Part shown: in pieces, positions 26,311 through 36,400 of the stretch | Numbering within the stretch: position 1 is the first letter of the stretch | Layout: every line of letters begins with the position of its first letter | Assembly (NCBI GenBank): GCA_014706295.1 | Contig: JACSVZ010000003.1 | Location: 328,473 to 392,472 of the forward strand | Direction: 5' to 3' | Origin: Lycocorax pyrrhopterus obiensis | Taxonomy: Eukaryota > Chordata > Aves > Passeriformes > Paradisaeidae | Length of the DNA: 64,000 bases | Position numbers and translations under genes: made by a program | Notes under the pieces: generated by a model | What the model saw: the letters and a program-made list of their open reading frames with translations, nothing else | Database searches by the model: none | What the model was told of the DNA's origin: nothing

Positions 26311-27270
26311 GCTGTGTCATTGCGGGAGGGGTGGCTTGTGGCCCAGCACAGGTGTAAGGTGGGGATGGGGAGGGGACACATTCCACAGGTGTCCCATGCC
26401 CCAGGTGTCCCTCAGCCTCAGGGCCTGGTTCCAGAGCTGGTTTCCTGACAGTGGAGGTTTTTAGGATAATGGATTTTTTATTTTTTTCATGTCTTCCTCC
26501 TAGCCTGAGCAGTCCCAGGATGGATCAGCCTCGTGAGCACTCTCCAGCCTTAACTCTGGTGGGCCTTGGTCTGAAGTAGCTGGGGATGTTTTCCTGGAAA
26601 ACCATAGATCCTGTTGAAATGTTTTAATGGCTGGGCTGAAGAACTGCCCCGGGGCAGCATGATCCACCTTTCTGACTTATGGAATCCTCAGTTTTTACAG
26701 GGCTGCTGCTGATTCCTGTTTGTCAGACCATGTCACTGCAGAGCTTTGATACAGCAGCTTGAAAAAAAGGGGAAAGGCTCTTGCTTGCATGAAGTTGAAT
26801 TGCATTGGCTTCACCTTTTTTACCTTTTTATAGCCATCAGGCTCCACCGAAGGCTCATTTCTGCTCTAAGCATGTAGGAGACACCCCCAGGCCTCACTCC
26901 AAAGCTGCTGGAGGAGCAGGAAGCACCTGGGACCTGCAGCTGGGCTGAGAAGTGGCTTCAGGTCAGTAAAGCTGGTGGTGCCCAGACTGTGCTGGGGTGT
27001 CAGATCTGCTGTGGTGATGTGGAGCCTCCTGTGGAGGAAAGGAGCCTCCATGGGTCTGGCAGTGTAGGGAGATCCTGGTAATGGCTGGTAATGTTTTTAA
27101 GATAGAAAGACATGATGGCTTTGAGCTGTGTCCCTCCAGCATCATTGTGTCCCAGGAATGGGGAGCCCTGGGCACAGGGTCCAGCCTTGTCCCCAGAGGA
27201 CAGGAACCCTACACCACCACACTGCTCCCTGAGCATTGCCCTTGTCCCCCAAGAAGACAACCACGCACAC
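26311..27270. other. TAOK3-PEBP1 convergent intergenic region
   Basis: About 1 kb between the inferred 3' ends of two convergent genes. I see no coding exon, RNA gene or recognisable repeat. Confidence 0.6.
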
Positions 27271-27870
27271 CACGTTCCTTGGGAAGTTTTTAATTGCACT
27301 TAACTGCAGGTCACCACAGGACTGAACAAAGCAAAGTGGTCTCAGCATTGAGTGGCAGCAGAGAACAAAAGGAAGTGCTCTAGGCCAGTTCCTGCCTCCC
27401 CCTTGAGCTGCACCTTCACTCCTGTAGTAGTGACATGGAGGCACTGGCCAAATGTAGTACAGGGGAAAGAAAAAAAAAGGGGAGGAAGTTTCCCTTAGAC
27501 TGCACTCTCCTCTCTTGGAAAAGAGAGTCTCCACAGCCAGCACCCACCCCAAAGTGGTTCTATACCCACACCCCAGCCACCTCAAGCCACCCAAGACAGC
27601 AGAGACCTCCTGAATTGACACAAATTCACAAAAGCTTTTGATTCCCTTAAGCAGGTCAGTTTTCCAGGGACACCCATCAGCAGCTCTCTAGCTAGGGTAC
27701 CACAGGCATCAGCACAGGCCTGGACACAGGGACACGGAGCAGGGACAGCGACGGGACGACATTTCCAGTGGCCAGAGGGGGACAGTTGGGTTCAACTCAT
27801 TAATTAAATGAAACTACAGTGCCATGGCTGGCTCCACCCATGGGTGTTGCAGTGCCCCACAGCCCTGGCC
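27271..27870 (-). other. PEBP1: PEBP1 3' untranslated region
   Basis: Sequence after the PEBP1 stop on the - strand. The first plausible polyadenylation signal is ATTAAA on the - strand at 27294-27289. That gives a UTR of about 600 bp, which is inferred from the signal only. Confidence 0.5.
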
Positions 27871-29610
27871 CTACTTCCCCGAGAGCTGCTCGTAGAGCTT
27901 GGGCACGTAGTCATCCCACTCGGCCTGGTAGCAGGTGCCTGCCACCGGTGCCCCCAGCCCGTACTTGCTGCGGAAGGCGGCCACCTTGAACTTGCCGCGC
28001 TTGTCCCCAGAGCGGTTGGACAGGATGGGCTCGTTGCAGGACAGCTGCTGGGGCTGCTCGTACACCAGCCACACGTAGCGGTGCAGTCCTGCAGGGAGGG
28101 ACACAGTCAGGTGCTGAGGTGACCCCCAGAGATGGCCAAGGATGATGGAGATTAAGGCATCTTAGGGAAGACACACTAGATAGGCTTGATCCCTGCTCGC
28201 GCTGGCTGTGGCTACGTGCAGCCCCCAGCAATCCTGCACGGATCGTTTCCACAGGCAGTTTCCTGCAGGTTTCGCCCCCCACCCCCACACCCTTCTGCAC
28301 TGGGTGTGATCCATGTAGCACCACGGGGGAACTGCTGCAGGCACCAACCTGTTCCCTTGGGAGGCCCGGAGCCAACATAGTCCGACATCACGGTCCCGCT
28401 GTCCACATTGTTGCCTTTCATGTTGGTCACCAGGAAGTGATGCCACTCCCTGAAAGGAGAGGGCAAAAAACAATCAGACTAGCAGAGCCCCAGACAAAAT
28501 CCTTTGTCACTCTAAGCTGCTGCTTTTCCATGAGGCTGTCAACATAGGGTAAACAAACAGCTGCCACTCCTGGTTTGCCAAACCCAAAGAGCACCAGTCC
28601 CAGGTACTGTTTCGTTGGGATGCACAGCCTGCCAAAACCAGCTCCGTGTGGCTACAGGAAACCCACAGCCTGACCTCTGAGAGTGGGTATTCCACACACT
28701 GCTGAGGCTGACTTGGGGAAGGTGAGCTGGTCCCAGATTTTTCTGTCACCAGCAAAGACCTAATTACAACTCACATGTGGTAAATTAGAGGAGGTAATAA
28801 ATGCTCTGCTGCTCCAGCTACAACAGACCTTTGAACCCCCCTGGCAAAGGCAGCTGCTCCTCTTCAAGCTGTCCCTGGCTCAGGGAGATGTCACTCTCAT
28901 CAGGAGAGATGCAAGGACACAGCTTCTATGCCAAGCCACAGCTGCACCTTAGGGAGAGCAGTCCCACCTCCTCCTAATCCTCTGCTCAGCCCAAGAGGGA
29001 TGCTCCATTTTCCCCAGGCAAGACACGGAGCTGCCCAGCCCCATTACCTGAACTTTGGGTCCTTCCGACTGGGCGCATCAGGGTCTGTGAGAACCAGGGT
29101 GTAAAGCTTCTGGGGATCACAGCCGTCCCACTCGATGCTGGTGGGGCGATTCTGGACCTGCAGGGATGACCACGTTAGCACCGGCCCCGCTGCCAGCGCC
29201 AGCCACCTGCCCGGCACACAGGGCCAGCATGACCTGCGCTGGCAGCGACACCCGAGGGGTTCAAGGCCATTCGTGCCAGCTCCTCCTGGCTGTGAGAGCC
29301 ACGGGCCTTCTCTCCTGCGGCACGGCCACCCCCGTACCAAGGCCGGCCCCAAAGCTCAGCCTCTCTCTCTCCCCCCGCACCCGGTGAAGCCCCGGCGGCA
29401 GCTGCCAGAGCGACAGCACAAGGGGCCCGACCGCATCCCGCCATTTTGCCGCGCCAATCCCCGGGCGCTGCTCACCTGAGTGGGCGTGAGCACCTTGCCC
29501 AGCTCGTCGATCTCCACGGAGCCATACTTGACCCGCAGCGGGTGCGCCGGCTTCTGCTCCACCTCGGCGAGGCTCAGCGGACCGTCCCACTTCGCCAAGT
29601 CCACCGGCAT
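27871..29610 (-). CDS. PEBP1: phosphatidylethanolamine-binding protein 1 (RKIP)
   Basis: Four exons on the - strand, 29610-29476, 29157-29048, 28449-28349 and 28088-27871, encode 187 aa, the exact length of mammalian PEBP1. It is a small cytosolic phospholipid-binding protein that binds Raf-1 and restrains the MAPK cascade. The protein opens [20 protein letters not shown]. It carries the family signature around residues 64-95 ([18 protein letters not shown], then [12 protein letters not shown]), the [18 protein letters not shown] ligand-pocket segment, and [12 protein letters not shown] with the serine equivalent to Ser153. It ends [13 protein letters not shown]. An in-frame upstream ATG at 29739 would add 43 Ala/Arg-rich residues and was not chosen, because the family start is strictly conserved. 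Confidence 0.98.
28450..29047 (-). other. PEBP1: PEBP1 intron 2
   Basis: A GT-AG intron (- strand GTAATGGG to TTTCAG). No exon, repeat or RNA gene is seen in it. The flanking introns, 28089-28348 and 29158-29475, are also plain. Confidence 0.85.
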
Positions 29611-29760
29611 AGCGACGTTTGTGGCTGCGACAGCGGCTACGGCAGCTACAGCGGCGACGGTGGCGGCTCCGCGCTGCCCGCCCCCCGCGCCTATTGGCGG
29701 AGGTGCTGCCTCCCTCCTCTCCCATTGGTGGAGACGCACCGCTGGCCGCCCTTGACCCAG
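29611..29760 (-). promoter_or_regulatory. PEBP1: PEBP1 promoter, CpG-rich with two CCAAT boxes
   Basis: A CpG-island block lies directly upstream of the PEBP1 start. ATTGG on the + strand, which is CCAAT on the gene strand, occurs at 29693-29697 and 29724-29728, about 83 and 114 bp from the ATG. This is a typical TATA-less, NF-Y-type housekeeping promoter. The transcription start is not determined. Confidence 0.6.
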
Positions 29761-29807
29761 TTTGAGGGCGCCCCCGGGTGGGGCCGGCCGAGCTGCGGTT
29801 ACCCCTG

Positions 29808-29838
29808 CCGCTAATTAGGTTAATTAATAATTAATGTG
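29808..29838. promoter_or_regulatory. TAATTA-rich element between PEBP1 and VSIG10
   Basis: A sharp AT-rich island in GC-rich DNA reads GCTAATTAGGTTAATTAATA, then ATTAATG. It contains at least three TAAT/ATTA homeodomain core sites in about 30 bp. Confidence 0.3.
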
Positions 29839-30189
29839 CCAGGGCCCAGTGGGGAAGCCCTTTGGGACTCAGCGCTCTGCTTCACGCACGCCTTGATGCT
29901 TCCAAGCTGCCATATGTAAGGTGTCCTGGAGAAACCCGTCGACAGTTGCATGGTTATGGCCCGTGCTGCGGAGTTACACAGAGGAATAACCGTTTACCTC
30001 TGCTCTCCCCGCTCCGCTGCTTGTGGGGTGTCTCTAAAGTAGGTGGATTGCAGCAGCTCTCTGGACGTGAAGGTCGCTGACTACTCAAGGAACACCACTC
30101 AGGGAACACCACTCTCTTTGGTTTAAACACTCCCCGTCCATGGGCGGCACCGGGTGGCAGCGCCGGCCCCGCTCTGCAGGGGCCGCCCC

Positions 30190-30441
30190 ATGTGGCAGGG
30201 GGGAGAGGTGACCCCAAGATGGCGGGCGGGGTCGGGTGGGGAGGTGGGGTCCCAAGATGGCGAGGGCCCAAAATGGCCGTCCTGAGGCGGCAGGGCCCGA
30301 TCGACGACCCCATCACGGGCCCCTCACGGGCCCTAGCGGGCGGGTCCCCCCGGCCGGGCACGCCCGCCCTCCCCTGGCCTCTCGCCGGGGCGGCGGCCGG
30401 GCAGTACCGCCTCCGCGGGGCTCTGGCAGCGGTACACAGCC
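30190..30441 (+). promoter_or_regulatory. VSIG10: VSIG10 promoter, CpG island with YY1-like sites
   Basis: A CpG-dense region upstream of the VSIG10 ATG. AAGATGGCG, the core of the YY1 motif, occurs at 30216-30224 and 30254-30262, with a weaker AAAATGGCC at 30270-30278. There is no TATA box. PEBP1 is transcribed the other way 832 bp distant, so some elements may be shared. Confidence 0.55.
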
Positions 30442-33400
30442 ATGCAGCTCCCCGGCGGGATGCCGCCGGCACGGTTCTTCCTCGCCCTTTGTGTCTGGAG
30501 GCTGGTGCCGCGCCGGGAGGCCGCAGGTAGCGCGGGCTGAGGGGAGGGGAGCGGGGAGCTGTGTCCCTTTTTCCTGATCTTAGTCTGCGCTGGTCGTTTT
30601 TAGTCACCTCAGAGGTCCCTCAGCAGTCCCCTAACAAGCACCCCTATTTGACACAGATAAAATATCCAGGTCTTTGCTGGCAGAAGGCAGCTTTGCCCAT
30701 TTCCTACATCCCTAATGCCATCCCTTCTCTCTTCCAGGAACAGATGAAGTGGTCTTCGGGCAGGTGGGAGGAAGCGTCCTCCTTTTATGCCGCAATGTGT
30801 CCAAGGAAGCCACCGAGGTGGTCTGGTTCCAAGGGGATCCTCACTCCTTTCCACCTCTCTTCTCCTCGAGGGTCTCCTTTCCCCCGGACGTCCGCTTCTC
30901 CCTGGTGGACAACAGCTCCCTGAGCATCACGGAGCTGCGTGTGCAGGACGAGGGCAACTACACCTGCAGGGAAGTGCTGAACAAGACAGACCATGAGCAC
31001 AGGGTGCAGCTCCTGGTGGCCAGTAAGTCATTCCCACAGCTGAGCTTCCTCCCCTTGCCCTTCCACATCCCCAAATTCATCTGGCACTGGTGGAAAAATA
31101 ATATTAAAAGAGTGCAAGGTGGCTTTATCATGCAGAATCTCTCTCACATCTGCTCACAAGCACCAAAATGTGTGTCCAAACGGCTTGTCACAGATCTGGC
31201 ATGTGCAGGGGAAATGCCAGCTCTTAAGTCCTCACTGTGTCTCTTCTTCATTGCTGGTGATAAATGAGTTTTTGGGCACATCTTCCATTCCCGGTAGCTA
31301 TTCCAGGGGGTCCCTTTGCCTCAGAATCTGGCTGACTTGAGCCTTCATAAACCTTGGGGTAGGGGCTGCTGCTCGCTGTCTGCTTTCTGGTGTTTGGGAT
31401 AGATGTGCTGTGCCATTCCTTGGTGCCATCCTTTCAGTGGGAGAACGGAGAGGGTCTCCAGCTGAGGAGTTGTACAGTGCAGCCTTCTGATAGTGACGGA
31501 AGCACGAAATTCCTCGGGTTTATGTGGGAGCAGTGTCCTGAGACTGTGCCTGTTATCAGCGCAGGCCAGTTCTTCCAGCCCTATTGTATCTTCTGGTGCT
31601 CTCTCCCCTTTCCATCTCTGTTTCATTCATTCATTCCCTTAGAAATGTTCAGAGCACAGGTGGAAGTTTGGGCTGGAAAGCACTTAAGCTGGTTAGTTCC
31701 CTCCTGCTCCTGCCGGGGCACCATTATTTTGCCCTGATGCCTCATGTATTCCATGGGAACAGCCCCCTACAGATCAGCAGGGAGCACAGGTCCTATGCCT
31801 GGTGCCACTCTTGGTCCCTTCAGGATTGAGAAGAGGGAAAATCCACTGTTTTTCCCATTTTGACCCTCTGTACTCCCTTGGCCCCTTCCTTTTTTGTCGC
31901 TCTTCCCATGTATGAGAGCTGTTTGCCTTCAGGGTGTTCCTTCCTTTTCCCTGTGTGTAAACATTGCACCTGTTTCGTACAGATTAACCTCTTGAAAGTT
32001 TACAGGAATAAAAATTCCCTTCCTGCAGCAAGGAACGTGCAGATGGGCTGTGGAAGGATTGAACCCCATCCTGCTGCAGGGAATAAATATGTAGGCACTG
32101 GGCTTGGGAGTGGGGAGCCCCAAACCTGGAGCACTGGGGCAGAACACTCAGGAGAAAAACATATTTATGGGGTGCCAAGTGTTGGTGCTGCACTCTGAAC
32201 TTCATTTATTAGCCTGGAATTAATTGTGTGAACTAATTTCCAAATATGACAAAGGCGATGTGGGCATACCCTTTGATAGGTGAGAGAGATTTCTGGGGGT
32301 GCTTTAGGTCAGCAGGAGAAGCATCAGCAGAAGTTTAACCTCTAACCTGTAGGAGGGTGTTGTAATGTATTTGAACCCTGATAGTATGCCCCAGCCAAAC
32401 CACCCTTAGTTATTCTTATCAGAGCCCTCAGGAATTAATCAAGTAATGGGTTCCACGTGTACAGCAGTTGTAAAGTTTAAGTGGAGTTTTAGGTAATCAA
32501 CAAAGTGGCTTTTGTGAAATCATATTGATTCGTTGTTCAGAAGTCCTGAGCTCCCACATGCTGGTGACCCTGCCGTGATAAACGTTGCGATAATGAAGCA
32601 GACCGGACCCTTTGCATTCTGAAGGGGGTTCTGTGGAGTGAAAAGGCGCGAGGCCCTGGTTGGAGCTCGCCCCAGCTGGACCGCGGCGGGGGGAGTCGGA
32701 GGACGGCTCTGTTGGAGTTCAGGGGCAGGAGAAAGCTCCTGGGAAAAGAGCTCTGGAAAACGTACGCTGCAGCGGGTACACCTGAAGAGGTGAGCGAGCA
32801 GGGGCTGGAGGATGGGAAAGGGACTGTCAAAAGAAGAACAGGCCACGTTCAGGGTCCTCCAGCTTATTCTCTCTGTGAGAGAAATTAGATGCCGTAAGCG
32901 ATGGATTAAAAGAAACTAAAAGAAACTAAGAGACTTTAAAAGAAACTAAGGGACTAGTATGGTATGGAAATTAATAATAACAGTGCTAAAGCAAGTAGAA
33001 GCAGAAAAAATAGCTGCAGCAGAGGCAGCAGCCCGTCTGGAGCCAGGCGGTCCCGCGGCTGCCTTTCCGACGCTCGCACGAGAATTCTTTGGGGTAGTAG
33101 ATCCAGTTATACCGTCCCTACCTTCTGCACCCTCAGAGACAGAGTTGCAGGCTCCACAGCCCGCACCAAAACCAGAGAAAATAGAAGTGGATGAGCTGTC
33201 CCCTCCACAGCCACCAGGATTACCTATGGGGTGTCCCGTGGTGTCCCCGGAAGAGTTAACAACAGCATCAGGAGGGCGCGTATACCTCCCTCCTGCCTGA
33301 CTCACTGCGGCTTGGCCAGAGCGGGGATTTAAATGCAAGTGACGGGTGTTCAAAGGCAGAGCAGTTGCGCTTCTGTGAGGAGGAAGGGGCTCCTGACCAC

Positions 33401-36400
33401 TCGCTAGCATGGTGGTTTTCACATGCAATGCGTGTGGAGAAGCTGTGAAGAAAGCATAGGTTGAAAAGCATGTGAACATCTGCAGAAACTGTCAGTGCCT
33501 GTCTTGCATGGATTGTGGCAAGGATTTCTGGGGTGATGACTATAAAGAACATGTGAAGTGCATAAGTGAAGACTGGAAATATGGTGGAAAAGGCTTTAAA
33601 GCCAAAACAAACAAAGGAGATGCTAAACAGCAGGAGTGGATTTAGAAAATTCATGAAGTAATGAAGAAGCTCAACATAAGCCCTAAAGCGTGGAACATCC
33701 TGGAACAAATGCGTGCCTTTGATAACATTCCAAGAGAAAAAAGTAAAGTTTCAGAATTCGATCAAGAACAGTTTGAGACTTCATGAGAGCACTTTGCAAG
33801 AGCAGGTGTGAGATGTTTTCTCAGAAGCAACCAGAAACATTTCAAATGAAAAAGAACAAGACAAAAGAACAAAAAGAAGGAGAAAAAAGATTTTAAATTA
33901 AAAAACCAGGCAGAAGTAAAAAAGAGTAAAAAGTCCAAAAAAGGAAAGGAGAGCATGGAGGATGAATTTGAAGTAAATGGAAATGACAATCGCAGTGAAA
34001 CAGAAGAAGAATCAAATGTAAAGAGACACAAAACATAAACATATAGAAGAGGAACCTCATACCAAAACAAAGAGAATGAAAACTGAAAGCATTTCAGAAG
34101 ACATGGAAACAGAAAATGTGGGAACAGGTAAATTCAACTGGAAGGGAACCATCAAAGCTGTTCCGAAACAGGCTCCAGACAATGAAATTTCAATTAAGAA
34201 ACTAAGAAAAAAGGTGATAGCTCAATATTATGCAGTAGCTGGTGAGTGTCACAAAACAGAAGATCGCAGGCGAATCCATGGACACTGACTACTTTTTTCT
34301 CCTAATTAATATAATTTTTTTTCTTCAAAATGTTAAGCTATTTCATTACAAACTCAAACAAGGGACACTTTGATTTAAAAAATAAGGTGGTTCAGATCTC
34401 TGCTAATTAGCAGCTGTCCTTACAGACTTTGGCAATGAATTAAATGAAAAATTGGGAAAAAAAAAGGAAAAAAGAAAAAAAAAAGGAAAAAGAAAAAAAA
34501 GAAAAAAAAAAGGAGGAAAAAACCCAATTTGTAGTGATTGGTTGGTCGCCTGGGGAGGGAGAATCTTGCTGCAACCAAGAATGGCACTTTTGAAACACAA
34601 CATTTAAAAACATGGCATTGATGGGCAATGCAGCAAATTTTCATATAATTTTGTTGGCTTTTTTCTGCTAGTAGCAAAACTTTTTTTTTTTTTTGAGAGG
34701 ATTTAATGTAATGACCCACAGCCTTGCTGACATAAAGAAGGGTTTCTGGTGTGCTAAAAGCCCTTAAGAGGAAGGACTTGCCTTCCAGCTCTGCCCCACG
34801 GCACTATTTAAACCAGCCAGGTAGGCCAAGTCAGGAAATGGAAGTCTCAGGTACTGCAGGAGCCGCTGTGAGATGAGGAGCTGCTGCACCACCACCAGAA
34901 TTTCTCAGTTATGTAAAGCCACCTGGCAAGAGAAAGGTACTGCTAGAGGCATTGGGGTGAAGAGATTGTAAAAATTGAAATGTTTTGTCATTTGGAGACT
35001 CTGGATTGCATCTAAAGATAAGAGTTGATGAGACGGTGGTGTTTTGGAAAAAGAAAGTGAAATGTTTCTAAAGTGAGACCCTATTTGTTTCAGAGCTTGA
35101 GCTGTGTCTGGTGGAACAATTGTGCCTTTTAGTCCTGCAGCGCCTCATCCCCAGTGCTGCTGAGCAGTTTCTGTCCTTAGGGTGTTAAAAAAGAGGCTGC
35201 GCTTATCCTCAGTATTTTTGTTTTAAGATGCTTGAAGTATAAATAATGACAACAAAAAAAGTAGGTCAAAGGATCAAGCATTACATATCCAAAAGAAACA
35301 AGAATAGCATTTAAAAAACATAAACAGTTAAATCAGATATTCACTGATCTAGATAGTATTAGACGCATCTAATTAGTATGTTGCAGAATAGAACTGCTAT
35401 AGATTTTTGTTATTAGCACATGAACACAGGTGTAAGAATTGTGAAGAGAGCTTCGTAAATACTATTAGCCATTACTGTATTGCTTTGTATTATTCTATAT
35501 ATAATGAAATTAGCGATCCTCTTGGTAAAAAACATAGTAAAAAGAGTTTGGCTGGTGCAAGAAGAAAAAGGGGGAATTGTTGTAATGTATTTGAACCCTG
35601 ATAGTATGCCCCAGCCAAACCACCCTTAGTTATTCTTATCAGAGCCCTCAGGGATTTGTCAAGTAATGGGTTCCACGTGTACAGGAGTTGAGCAGGTGGA
35701 CAAAATAGAGGGACCAATCAAGTAATAGGTTCCACATGTACAGCAGTTGTAAAGTCTAAGTGGAGTTTTAGGTAATCAATAAAGTGGCTTTTGTGAAATC
35801 ATATTGATTCATTGTTCAGAAGTCCTGAGCTCCCGCAGCAGGGCCCTGTTTTTTTCACAATCCCTGTTGGTGGAACATCTTATCCTGGGCTGGAGCAAAT
35901 TTTGGACACAGACTTGGCACTGCTGTGAAAGGGCCTCCCAGAATCTGTAGAGGCTTTGTGTGGGAATTACCAGCTGACAGTCTTCAACCCATCCCATGGG
36001 TGGTACCAAAAAGTTCTCTTTTTGTTTGAAACTGCGCTTTGAAAACCTCACAAGCAGTACAGTAAACATTCTAGTGACAGGACAAAGGTGCAGCCCTGCC
36101 TTGGGCTGTGATTCTGTGTTTGTTTTGGATGGGAAGCACCTGTGAAGGAGACGTGCAGTTCCACACCTCCCAGGGATTCCTTGGCACATCTGTGTGTGGG
36201 TTGATACACTGTTGGCTCTTCTGTGGGCCAAACCACAACAGGTCTTTTTTGCTGGTGTTTTGTGAGGTTTTAAGGTTTGAGAGGGTGGAGATTTTTAGGT
36301 TTTCTGTTTGGTAACTTTGTGGGAGCAGATCTCTTGTTTAGACAGAGTTGTGCTGGGAGAGCCTGGGAGTTCAGGGTGCAAAGCTGATGGCTTCAGGAGG

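Larger units (their letters stand above)
32358..35837 (+). mobile_element. endogenous retrovirus carrying a host LYAR copy
   Basis: A complete provirus-like unit with 5' LTR 32358-32558, primer-binding site from 32562, gag fragment 32812-33300, LYAR-derived insert 33409-34287, env-TM-like remnant about 35381-35558, polypurine tract 35559-35575 and 3' LTR 35578-35837. Flanking 6-mers GGAGGG (32352-32357) and GCAGGG (35838-35843) agree at five of six positions, as expected for an aged 6-bp target-site duplication, the length made by alpharetroviruses and many class II ERVs. No pol is seen. The element is defective: every viral reading frame is broken or deleted. Confidence 0.9.

Noticed and set aside
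29611..29739. Upstream in-frame start of PEBP1 (ATG at 29739)
   Set aside because: It would add 43 Ala/Arg-rich residues translated from the promoter. PEBP1 proteins start at MPVDL, and the CCAAT boxes lie inside this stretch.
33268..34070. - strand frames inside the ERV
   Set aside because: Antisense of the LYAR copy; the + strand translation gives clear LYAR blocks.
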